A stretch of 64,000 nt of DNA from a virus. Each line of letters starts with the position of its first letter. The stretch's first letter is position 1. The stretch lies in the IMG/VR virus record IMGVR_UViG_3300046799_000011, positions 47,670-111,669 of that record; one strand, given 5' to 3'. Below are positions 8,217-15,888 of the stretch, piece after piece. The notes beneath the pieces were generated by a model that had not been told where the DNA came from, searched no databases, and was given only the letters and a program-made list of their open reading frames with translations. The translations under genes were made by a program, and so were the position numbers.

Positions 8217-9118
8217 CAGAAGTCTCCCTCGGCAACCTGTAGTACCTTGATACCCAGCTTGCGCATACGACGGACTACACGGTCACGATCGTCCAACCAG
8301 AATTCCACATTGAAGTTGTCCCGAATGTGGGTGTCAAACAGGAACTGCTTAACATCCGCGTCGTTGTCCTTCAGCATATCAGCCGGACGCATGAACAGGT
8401 GGTCGCAAGGAACATTCTTACGAGACAGCCAGTCCAGAGTCTGAACCCGGTTGTTACTAACATCAGGGCGACCCGACAGAGCAAGCGCAAAGTACCCATC
8501 GTAATTGGAGTACTTACTGATGATATCCGCAATCTCCATGTGCAATCCATCCGTGTCAAGACGGCTGTAGTCATAAGGACTACGGTGATCATGCCTTGCC
8601 ACAGTACCATCCAGATCATAGACGATGGCCAGTGGCTTACTCTGATCTGGAACGTAAAGAGGTGACAGCGTAACATCATTCATGAACTCAGCCGTAAGCC
8701 TCCAGGGCTTCTCAAGCTGACGTGCCATATTCTTGATGACAGTTGAACCAACAGGATTATCCCGCTGGGCATCCCGCTCAATGCATACGTCAACAGGAAC
8801 ATCAGTGAAGTCGGCAATGGAAAAGAGAACATCTCCGTCAAAGAGCTTCTTAATCCGGGTAGGGGACTTACTGTTCAAATTGGTATCGTGAACGATAACA
8901 TCCTTGCCCGCCTTAATCCCACTAACAATAACGCCATCCTGAATCTTGGATACTAGATTCTCCTGATCCTTATTCCCGATAGGAAAACATCCGATCATCT
9001 TGCGAATGTCATCTCGGGAAACCAAGATGATCTGCTCAGGGTCTCGGTTCTGCGTTGCAACTGCCCACGTACTCTTGCCTGATCCCGGGAGTCCCGTTGT
9101 CAGAATAATGCTTGGCAT
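8216..9118 (-). CDS. polynucleotide 5'-kinase / 3'-phosphatase
   Basis: 300 aa, T4 Pnkp-like. Kinase domain first, with P-loop GLPGSGKST at 9-17 and the SRDDIRK motif; HAD phosphatase second, with VYDLDGTVAR and a late LDDRDRVVR. It converts 2',3'-cyclic or 3'-phosphate/5'-OH RNA breaks into ligatable ends. Together with the RNA ligase at 50919 it would repair tRNAs cut by host anticodon nucleases. Start MPSII is set by the TAATG overlap and GGGAG. Confidence 0.88.
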   Translation of the reverse strand: MPSIILTTGLPGSGKSTWAVATQNRDPEQIILVSRDDIRKMIGCFPIGNKDQENLVSKIQDGVIVSGIKAGKDVIVHDTNLNSKSPTRIKKLFDGDVLFSIADFTDVPVDVCIERDAQRDNPVGSTVIKNMARQLEKPWRLTAEFMNDVTLSPLYVPDQSKPLAIVYDLDGTVARHDHRSPYDYSRLDTDGLHMEIADIISKYSNYDGYFALALSGRPDVSNNRVQTLDWLSRKNVPCDHLFMRPADMLKDNDADVKQFLFDTHIRDNFNVEFWLDDRDRVVRRMRKLGIKVLQVAEGDF

Positions 9119-9324
9119 TACTTCTCCCATTCATAAAAGTTCTTGGCGTAGATAGTAGCGAATATTACACAGATCCATATGAAACCGTACTGATGTGTGA
9201 CGATAGCATAGGGAATCCACAGTACTTGGTACAAGAACCCAATAGCCCAGCCGATTCGTTTCTTACCAGCTAGGTAAGCACCTAATGCACCTACTGAGGA
9301 CAGAAACCAACTGGTCAGTTCCAT
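9118..9324 (-). CDS. small membrane protein
   Basis: 68 aa with two to three hydrophobic helices (about 4-20, 24-42, 45-62) and basic loops. No family; coupled to the HIT and kinase genes by TAATG overlaps. Confidence 0.6.
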   Translation of the reverse strand: MELTSWFLSSVGALGAYLAGKKRIGWAIGFLYQVLWIPYAIVTHQYGFIWICVIFATIYAKNFYEWEK

Positions 9325-9689
9325 TAGTTACCATGTCTTCCGCTATGCCACGGCAGTGCCAGCCGATCATTAATTTTTCGAGGAATAATGTGTAGATGTA
9401 GATGAAATACACTCTGTGTAGCTACTCTGCCTTTAGAGGTAATAAGATTGAAATCCTCTCCTGGTAGCTCCTGCGTAAGTTGTGCTGCCCTAAACATAGT
9501 TGAAGCAGAAATAGCAGGTACGTGTGAAAAGTTTACAGAATGTCTCTTTGGGATAACAATAGTATGCCCAGCAACTACGGGGTCCAGCGGGATGATAGCC
9601 AGCGCGTCATCCCATTCTCTAACAATGTCTGCGGGCTCTATTTTTTCCACAATTTCACAGAATATACAGCCTGCGGTACTCCATCCCAT
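9324..9689 (-). CDS. HIT-family nucleotide hydrolase
   Basis: 121 aa starting MGWSTAGCIFCEI with AAGGAGAG upstream. The C8/C11 pair and the HLHLH triad at 96-100 define a histidine-triad (HINT/Hit) enzyme, acting on nucleoside phosphoramidates or adenylated intermediates. Because RNA/DNA ligases leave adenylated ends, a role beside the kinase in nucleic-acid repair is possible but inferred. A shorter enzyme than Fhit, typical of HINT. Confidence 0.85.
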   Translation of the reverse strand: MGWSTAGCIFCEIVEKIEPADIVREWDDALAIIPLDPVVAGHTIVIPKRHSVNFSHVPAISASTMFRAAQLTQELPGEDFNLITSKGRVATQSVFHLHLHIIPRKINDRLALPWHSGRHGN

Positions 9690-9715
9690 ATCTCTCCTTA
9701 AGATAAATCCAACAA

Positions 9716-9757
9716 GGCTGAGGGACTTATTCACTATGCCTTATATTACCCTCAGCC
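9716..9757 (-). terminator. hairpin terminator
   Basis: Perfect 9-bp stem GGCTGAGGG/CCCTCAGCC around a 24-nt loop, between the 9772 gene and the HIT gene, followed by a modest U-rich stretch on the leftward RNA. Probably partial termination or processing. Confidence 0.55.
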
Positions 9758-9771
9758 AAGTTAAACCGATC

Positions 9772-10017
9772 TTACATATTGTCTAGTGCTGAGTAGATCT
9801 TTTCCATTGCAGCATCATGACCGCTCTGCCAACCGTCATCGTACGTATCCTCGTTACGATTCTCACCGCCATCAGAGTAGGCTGACTCAAAGAACCTGTC
9901 AAGGAAGTCATAGAGCGCGTCTTCCAGGTTGTTGGCATCGTAAGGATTGGAGGGCAGGAGGACACCATGATCCTCAAGAATATTCCGTACCTCTACGCTG
10001 GCCTTGTGAGCATCCAT
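9772..10017 (-). CDS. hypothetical acidic protein
   Basis: 81 aa, acidic, ATG at a TAATG overlap. No motif recognised. Last gene before the 9716 hairpin. Confidence 0.5.
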   Translation of the reverse strand: MDAHKASVEVRNILEDHGVLLPSNPYDANNLEDALYDFLDRFFESAYSDGGENRNEDTYDDGWQSGHDAAMEKIYSALDNM

Positions 10018-10253
10018 TAGACTTCCTTCTCCTCGTTGTACTTGGTCTCTGTCTTGTGAAGCATAGCGTAGACTGCCTCTTCCAGCAACTCGAACTCTGC
10101 GTAGCAGTCCGCCATCTCTTCCCAGGCTTCCTTGAGTTCATCAGGAAGATCATAGTCATCCACATCCCGAATACCGTACTCCAGTACAGCAGAGATGCCA
10201 CCTTCCCACTCAATCTTTCCGAGTAGGTCAAAAATATTACGCGATTCTGTCAT
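10017..10253 (-). CDS. hypothetical acidic protein
   Basis: 78 aa starting MTESRNIFDLL with AAGGA upstream; the longer frame to 10289 lacks a ribosome site. Acidic, helical. Function unknown. Confidence 0.55.
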   Translation of the reverse strand: MTESRNIFDLLGKIEWEGGISAVLEYGIRDVDDYDLPDELKEAWEEMADCYAEFELLEEAVYAMLHKTETKYNEEKEV

Positions 10254-10254
10254 A

Positions 10255-10926
10255 TTAATCCTTAGTCTTTCGGGTATCCTGACCCACAATGACTAGTGGA
10301 TCAAATGCATCGTAACGAAAACTGTCAAAAGAGTCACCATAAATAAATGGGATCTGGGACTGACTTATGTTAGTAGTGATAATAGTAGGCTTTCCCGCTT
10401 CATACCTTACACGGGTGAATTCATGGAGAGAACTCTCCGTAAACCCTGTGGAGGTACGGTGCTCCTGACCTACATCATCAAAGACGGTAAGAGTTGCCCT
10501 TTCAGCACGGATAAGAAGTTCCTTAGCCCTGGTCTTAACGTCTGAATCCTCCTTGGCAAAGGTATCTGTAAGCGCCTTCTTCCAATCGGAGAAGCGAACA
10601 TAGAATACCTTGTAGTTAGGACTACGGTACTGAACTTCTGTCAGAACAGCGCACGCAAGAGTGGACTTACGGGTACCATTAGGCCCAATGAGCATGAGGC
10701 CCCGCCCAATATTACTACGATCCTCAGGAAATATGCCCGATTCAGCCCTCTTGTCTGATACGTAATGATCCTCAAAAGTATTTACAAACTGCATAGCCTT
10801 TTCTCGGGCCAACATACCTGAAGTATGAGGATTACTATACTCGGCCAGCCGGATTCCCCGGAACTTGACGGGAATATTAGACCTGCTCCATCGGCCGCCA
10901 TAGAATTCGTCAGACATCTTAACCAT
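10255..10926 (-). CDS. DnaC/IstB-like helicase loader ATPase
   Basis: 223 aa with Walker A GPNGTRKST, Walker B TVFDDVG and sensor-like IITTNIS, the layout of DnaC/DnaI AAA+ loaders. It would load the phage DnaB-type helicase (5193). ATG with AGGAGACTAA upstream, abutting the preceding gene. Confidence 0.85.
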   Translation of the reverse strand: MVKMSDEFYGGRWSRSNIPVKFRGIRLAEYSNPHTSGMLAREKAMQFVNTFEDHYVSDKRAESGIFPEDRSNIGRGLMLIGPNGTRKSTLACAVLTEVQYRSPNYKVFYVRFSDWKKALTDTFAKEDSDVKTRAKELLIRAERATLTVFDDVGQEHRTSTGFTESSLHEFTRVRYEAGKPTIITTNISQSQIPFIYGDSFDSFRYDAFDPLVIVGQDTRKTKD

Positions 10927-11211
10927 TTAGTCTCCTAGTGAATTGACATGCCTGATCTTGAGGGATACCCCAGTAGTATTACCATCCTCATAAAGATGGT
11001 AAAGATTCTTACTGATGAACTCCCAAGTAAAGTTACCAGGCTCCTCAGCGTCATTGTAACCCGCCTTCCAGCGGGAGTAAAAGATGTCCTCATAATCCTG
11101 AATGGCACAGAATGCTGCAAACGACTTATCGTCGTACAGCTCATTACCTTCCCATTCAGGCCACTCGTCCATAATAACTTCGAAAACGTAGTCAGAAGTC
11201 ACGTTCGGCAT
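10927..11211 (-). CDS. hypothetical acidic protein
   Basis: 94 aa starting MPNVTSDYVFE with AAGGGAAAAG upstream. Acidic and aromatic, no recognised family. Confidence 0.55.
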   Translation of the reverse strand: MPNVTSDYVFEVIMDEWPEWEGNELYDDKSFAAFCAIQDYEDIFYSRWKAGYNDAEEPGNFTWEFISKNLYHLYEDGNTTGVSLKIRHVNSLGD

Positions 11212-11518
11212 TCTGCTTTTCCCTTTCAATAAGGTAATCAATATGGTGCCTAGCCTTTTCTAGATCTTCTATACCGTTCTTGGCTCGGTAGCGCATGACG
11301 TACTTAACCACGTTTCCTTCCCAGAAGTCAAGCTCTCCCCGGGCTATCACTTCCCAAGGTTGAATAGCCATCGTCTTATAATGACTCCCCCCTACTTGCT
11401 TCTCAGAAGCCAACAAGGGTACAGATGCGGTGTAGTTATGAAGACCATGCTTAACGCAGCCTCGGGGCAGTCCCATATGATCAGCTTCAGGGCATTCACA
11501 TATACATGGGGGTAGCAT
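11192..11518 (-). CDS. DUF3310 protein
   Basis: 108 aa. Residues about 40-105 (VGGSHYKTMAIQPWEV..., EGNVVKYVMRY, ...LEKARHHIDYLIE) match DUF3310, a phage family related to T7 gp1.7-type nucleotide kinases. The N-terminus adds a Cys-rich CICECPEADHMG segment, a possible metal site. Role probably in nucleotide metabolism. Confidence 0.8.
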   Translation of the reverse strand: MLPPCICECPEADHMGLPRGCVKHGLHNYTASVPLLASEKQVGGSHYKTMAIQPWEVIARGELDFWEGNVVKYVMRYRAKNGIEDLEKARHHIDYLIEREKQNAERDF

Positions 11519-11730
11519 TATGCGTTCCCCAAATCGTATCGGATAGTAGTAAGACCTACATAGGCTTCCCTTATAGCATTATGGAGATTCTGATTCTCTA
11601 TTTCGAGATCCTTTGTATAGTCTGACTGCTCCTGTCCTGTGGCCTTTGCCCGTAGATAGTCGTACTCTTCTACGGTTAGAAAGTAGCCTACCTCACCATC
11701 AAAACTCATACCAATTGGCTGAGCACTCAC
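11518..11730 (-). CDS. hypothetical coiled-coil protein
   Basis: 70 aa, GTG start overlapping the upstream stop, GGGAG ribosome site. C-terminal half is a short coiled coil (DLEIENQNLHNAIRE). No family. Confidence 0.5.
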   Translation of the reverse strand: MSAQPIGMSFDGEVGYFLTVEEYDYLRAKATGQEQSDYTKDLEIENQNLHNAIREAYVGLTTIRYDLGNA

Positions 11731-12038
11731 TTGTGATCTCCCTCAAACTCTCGGAATTCATCCCACCAGGTACGTGTGGAAATTCGGGTTTCAAATACAT
11801 GCTTGTGTGCCGCGTTAGCCGCCTTGCTAATAGATGCTTTAGGCGAAAGCTTTATAGGCAAACCTACCTCATCATATGAATCTTGAAGACCCATAGTCTC
11901 ATGGATAGTTTTATCCAGCCACTTACGTTCCTTACGGATAGCAACAAAGATATAACCCCAGCCATTACTACGGACACGATAGTAATAACCTTCAGGCAAT
12001 TCTGGTGCTCCTATACTAAGGAGTTCTGCCATAGTCAT
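11727..12038 (-). CDS. hypothetical protein
   Basis: 103 aa, ATG in a TAATG overlap with the upstream gene. Aromatic N-half, Lys-rich C-half. No family recognised. Confidence 0.5.
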   Translation of the reverse strand: MTMAELLSIGAPELPEGYYYRVRSNGWGYIFVAIRKERKWLDKTIHETMGLQDSYDEVGLPIKLSPKASISKAANAAHKHVFETRISTRTWWDEFREFEGDHK

Positions 12039-13018
12039 TAGCTATCCTTAAGGATTCGGGTAAAGGTCTCCATGATATTGCCAAAGGCGGTAGTCAGTTC
12101 CTTGATATCGGAACTGAGCTGTGCCAGATCCGCCTTCTTTACAGAGAGGCTGTCGGTAACAGGGGCGATATTCTCACGAACATAGTCCACAGTCAAACCC
12201 AGCATGTCATCTGAAGTTACCGTAACAGTAGCCGAAAGCTCCCGCTTCTCTTCCTCACGAGCCACGGACTCAGCAACAAGCTTATCCAGTCCAGCAACTA
12301 CCTCAGACTTAGCCTCAGGAACGTCCTGAGGGGCCTTCTGAGGCTCTTCCAGAGCCTTGGTGGGTACAGATGCCACCGCCTTCTTTGCGGCCCTCTTACG
12401 GGGCGCTGTGGCCTTCTTAGCCGGTACGGGAGCAACACCTTCAGTCTCTTCCCGATTGGCCTCAAAGACTGCAACAGAGGCTTCACGCTCAGCAATATCC
12501 TCAGCAGACTCATAGCCCTCAAAGGCATCGATAAGTCCCTCACAGATATTCAGAGTCTGGAGATGCTTGTCATTCTTAGCGTAGCCAATGATCTCGAAAT
12601 CAGAAAGAACAGAGCTACCCTGCTCATAAGTACTCTTCGGGTTATGCGCCATAAGGAATGCTGTCTCATTACCAGTCATCTTCTCAATGACAAGCTGAGC
12701 AAGACCATACTCAAGAACAGCAAGCTCAGTCTTCCGATGGACAAAGCACTCTTCCGGAAGAGCGGAAAGCTCAGGAGTCATCGGAGCCATATCAGACTTG
12801 ATAACTGTAAGCTTGAATTCCCACTCTGCGGCAATCTTGATAATGTTACGAATTGCCGGACCCATGTACTTGAAGAGCGGAAGGATAAGATGCACCTCAC
12901 GCTCTGCATCAGGATCCGGAAAGATCCAATCACCAAGGGATTCTTGAAGATGGGACAGGCTTGCATTACCAGAGCCTGCGACCATAATCGTCAGGTCCCT
13001 ATTGAAATCGCGGGTCAT
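12038..13018 (-). CDS. hypothetical protein with histone-H1-like linker
   Basis: 326 aa, ATG with AGGAGG upstream and a good promoter just before it. N-terminal 150 residues look like a Rossmann-type fold (IMVAGSGNASL...). Then a Lys/Ala/Pro stretch (PAKKATAPRKRAAKKAVAS) like actinobacterial HU/H1 tails, then a C-terminal coiled coil. Predicted nucleic-acid association; no enzyme motif seen. Confidence 0.6.
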   Translation of the reverse strand: MTRDFNRDLTIMVAGSGNASLSHLQESLGDWIFPDPDAEREVHLILPLFKYMGPAIRNIIKIAAEWEFKLTVIKSDMAPMTPELSALPEECFVHRKTELAVLEYGLAQLVIEKMTGNETAFLMAHNPKSTYEQGSSVLSDFEIIGYAKNDKHLQTLNICEGLIDAFEGYESAEDIAEREASVAVFEANREETEGVAPVPAKKATAPRKRAAKKAVASVPTKALEEPQKAPQDVPEAKSEVVAGLDKLVAESVAREEEKRELSATVTVTSDDMLGLTVDYVRENIAPVTDSLSVKKADLAQLSSDIKELTTAFGNIMETFTRILKDS

Positions 13019-13048
13019 TTATCCTCCTGTAAGACGTTGATGGGTTGA

Positions 13049-13077
13049 ACTCTACGAGTAGCTATCGGATCTGTCAA
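13049..13077 (-). promoter_or_regulatory. sigma70-type promoter
   Basis: TTGACA (13072-13077), 17-nt spacer, TAGAGT (13049-13054), about 30 nt upstream of the strong ribosome site of the 12038-13018 gene. It overlaps the end of the membrane-protein gene. Confidence 0.65.
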
Positions 13078-13337
13078 GGGGGTGGAGGAATATTTGATCT
13101 CCGCTTGTTGACAGTAGGCTTGGGCGCTGGTACATCTCTAGTAGTTACAAGTTGTACCAGCAAGACACCTCCCGCTACGGCAAGAATCTCACGTAGTCCG
13201 GTGGGTGTACGCCATGAAAGATACGCGGTAGCTGGGATGACTGTCAAGTGGATGAACCAGTCAGGTGCCCGGTAGATGTACGGACGTAAAAACTCCCATA
13301 ACCATAGGGCCATGAGAGCTGAAGTGATAAGTTGCAT
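13074..13337 (-). CDS. small membrane protein
   Basis: 87 aa, AAGGAG upstream of ATG. Hydrophobic segments about 3-20, 28-43 and 50-65, then a basic Pro-rich tail (RRSNIPPPP). First early gene left of the early/late boundary. Function unknown. Confidence 0.6.
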   Translation of the reverse strand: MQLITSALMALWLWEFLRPYIYRAPDWFIHLTVIPATAYLSWRTPTGLREILAVAGGVLLVQLVTTRDVPAPKPTVNKRRSNIPPPP

Positions 13338-13393
13338 AGATTCTCCTTGGTAGATTTCAGAGTCTACCAGACCTTGACAGACGAAGTCTCTCC

Positions 13394-13422
13394 TTGACAG
13401 GTACCACAGATATATGTATACT
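13394..13422 (+). promoter_or_regulatory. rightward sigma70-type promoter facing a terminator
   Basis: TTGACA (13394-13399), 17 nt, TATACT (13417-13422). The surrounding bases closely match the leftward promoter at 62957-62985 (shared TTGACAG and ATGTATACTT), so it is unlikely to be chance. It points into the late block, and a strong terminator lies only about 25 nt downstream of the expected start. Confidence 0.7.
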
Positions 13423-13447
13423 TTTCTTTATAATCTTTTAGTTATAT

Positions 13448-13500
13448 AAATAAAGAAAAAGAGATACCTAAGTAAATTAAGTATCTCTTTTTCTTTATTT
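13448..13500. terminator. bidirectional intrinsic terminator, 20-bp stem
   Basis: Perfect 20-bp stem 13448-13467 / 13481-13500 with A-rich left and T-rich right arms, so it can terminate both the leftward late transcript and the short rightward transcript. Confidence 0.9.
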
Positions 13501-13503
13501 TAA

Positions 13504-15888
13504 TTATGTTATTGGTTGTGCAAATAGAAGATTATAATCTTCTCCTACAGGTAGTACTGAAGTTATAGCTTCATTTAAACTAAGGAATTTATTATTGTAA
13601 TCCTTATAGTAATAAGATCTAGCTAAATTAGCTGTCCCTCCGGACTCCCACTTGTAATCAGCAGAGGCGTAGCCTCCATCAAAGTAACCATTGTAAGTTT
13701 CAGTTTCTTCTACCAGAAGGGAATCAATCCAGTAAGAGAAAGGAGCATGGGCTAAGTCTTGGAATTGTACAAAGATATTAAAAATATAATCTTGTAGGCC
13801 CTCTGGTGGAATAGTATAAGTGAATTGGAATCTAGCCCAATTACCATCTATATTTTCAGGATTAGTTATCTTCTGGTCATTGATAGAGTGTCTCGATACT
13901 CCTAAGAAATTACCATCATAAAAATCTACAAACACGTCTGGACAATTATCACCTTGTAAAAGCCAACCAGAAATAGTATAAGTATGTCCTGGCTTAAGCC
14001 CCTGAACTACTGGATACAACCCCGCAGTAATTTTTGGTTTATTTGCTACACCAATCTTTGCATTAGAAGCTCCAGTAAACGTACCGCTAGGAGCTACTAC
14101 ATTTACCCGTAAAGAACCTAAAGATTGATAACCAACTGTGCTGTCCCAAGCCACTGTTGCCGGAGTTGGTGTTCCCGTAGTACCTGAATTCGACTGGAAC
14201 CATTGAGCAATTCCGGTATTGAATCCTGAGTTAACTACATAGTTTACCCTATCAGCTTTTACATTAATCTGTGCAGCTCTTGGGTGCTGGTAGTCTGTTG
14301 CTGCCTCTGTGAACTTAAGAGAGGCAGTTGTGATGGAATTGTTGCTGGTATACACCGTTTCCACTAATGGGGCTGTAACCTCAACTACGGGAACTACAGC
14401 CACCCAGGCAGCGTTAGTAGGAACCACAGTTTGATCCGCGTAAACTACACCGCTCTGCCAAATATTACTTCCAGGATGAGTGTTCTGGTTATTGATCAGA
14501 GCCTGTTGGTATGTGGATTCCACAAGGATATTATACGAAGCATCATAGAATACAAGACTGGCAAACCAGATGGTATTAGCTCTTGCAGTAGACAGATAGA
14601 CACTTCCAAAGAATGCCTCAGGATTTCCACTGTCATAACGTACAGGTACTAACGCTTCAAACTGAGGTAATACAAAGTAACCGAGAGTTGCATCACCTAA
14701 GGTGGCAGGACTTGTATTGGAAATTATCTTTCCTGAGTATTGTCCGTTCAAAGCCAGGTCAGTACTTCGGGTAATAGATGTAACACCCGTACCCGGAGAA
14801 TACGCACAGCTATCAGTATAGATAGATGCGTTCAAAGGTAGTCTATTACCCAAACCTGTTGTTGTTTCTACTTGGGCATTAGTAAATAGGGTTGGGTTGG
14901 TATCTATAGGACTTAACGTGTTTCTTACATTTACGTAAGCTGCTGGTTGGAAGTAACTACCATCACGGTAAGGCATAGGAGCTGCAATAGGAGTTGAGTT
15001 ATTGAACCAGCCGTTGACTGCCAATGTTCCTGCGAACTCCAGCGGATTGAGGGGTGCCCACGCATTGGTAACCAGAGGATCCACAGTTTGTACCGCTGCT
15101 GTGTAAACGAAGTCGGTCAGTCCTCCCTCAGGTATCCCTAGAGTGACGTTAAACGCCGCTCTGAAGCCCGCTGAGGCGTTAACAGAACCCGATAGGGCAT
15201 TGGGGTCAGTCAGGGAAATCTGACCGCTTACAGAGGCTGTGGCGGTTCCTGTGGAGCTGAGTTCAAGGCTGTCGTACGGATTGTTTACATGAGAAATATA
15301 GGCAAAGTTATCCGGATTCTCTAGCCCAGTGAATCCAGAGAATATGGTTACCGTTACGGAAGAACCATCCCATGTGTATGGGACGCTACCTTGTTGTGTC
15401 CACGTAGATCCGTCAGGGGAAGTATCAAAGTACAAAGTAACCTTTGCTACGTCTCTAATACGCCAGTAAGCATGTGCCACGGGATCGTACGTAGGCATTT
15501 GATTAATAGTGATATTGGAATCATCAGAGACATAGGCATTGAACTGACCATTAGGCCCTTGAGAGATTTCAACATAGTTATGTCTGTCAAATCGTATAAG
15601 GAGACCTGTTTGAATTCCGCCATTACCAGCGGGAGCCGGAACTATCTTCGCAAAGAAGTAACTGTCTTCCAAGTCATACAGTGAGGCACCCATATAACTT
15701 GGGGTATCTGTAGCTTCTACATAGACCAATTCCTGTACAGCATCGAACCCATAGTTACCGCTATTGGTATTCCATTGCGGATTGATGAAGTCGCTGGAGT
15801 CTCCAAAACCCCCATCACCAAAGCCGAAGAAACCAAAGCCACCGCCCAAAAAGATATCGGTCAGGGTACTTGTTTTTGGATTTGCCAT
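13504..15888 (-). CDS. virion tail/fibre protein with carbohydrate-binding-like domain
   Basis: 794 aa. Gly/Phe-rich N-terminus (GGGFGFFGFGDGGFGD), then beta-rich domains. The region VVNSGFNTGIAQWF...TYTISGWLLQG...FVDFYDG near residues 555-690 reads like a carbohydrate-binding jelly roll. Last gene of the late operon, consistent with a distal fibre or adhesin that touches the host wall. ATG immediately after the upstream stop. Confidence 0.65.
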   Translation of the reverse strand: MANPKTSTLTDIFLGGGFGFFGFGDGGFGDSSDFINPQWNTNSGNYGFDAVQELVYVEATDTPSYMGASLYDLEDSYFFAKIVPAPAGNGGIQTGLLIRFDRHNYVEISQGPNGQFNAYVSDDSNITINQMPTYDPVAHAYWRIRDVAKVTLYFDTSPDGSTWTQQGSVPYTWDGSSVTVTIFSGFTGLENPDNFAYISHVNNPYDSLELSSTGTATASVSGQISLTDPNALSGSVNASAGFRAAFNVTLGIPEGGLTDFVYTAAVQTVDPLVTNAWAPLNPLEFAGTLAVNGWFNNSTPIAAPMPYRDGSYFQPAAYVNVRNTLSPIDTNPTLFTNAQVETTTGLGNRLPLNASIYTDSCAYSPGTGVTSITRSTDLALNGQYSGKIISNTSPATLGDATLGYFVLPQFEALVPVRYDSGNPEAFFGSVYLSTARANTIWFASLVFYDASYNILVESTYQQALINNQNTHPGSNIWQSGVVYADQTVVPTNAAWVAVVPVVEVTAPLVETVYTSNNSITTASLKFTEAATDYQHPRAAQINVKADRVNYVVNSGFNTGIAQWFQSNSGTTGTPTPATVAWDSTVGYQSLGSLRVNVVAPSGTFTGASNAKIGVANKPKITAGLYPVVQGLKPGHTYTISGWLLQGDNCPDVFVDFYDGNFLGVSRHSINDQKITNPENIDGNWARFQFTYTIPPEGLQDYIFNIFVQFQDLAHAPFSYWIDSLLVEETETYNGYFDGGYASADYKWESGGTANLARSYYYKDYNNKFLSLNEAITSVLPVGEDYNLLFAQPIT

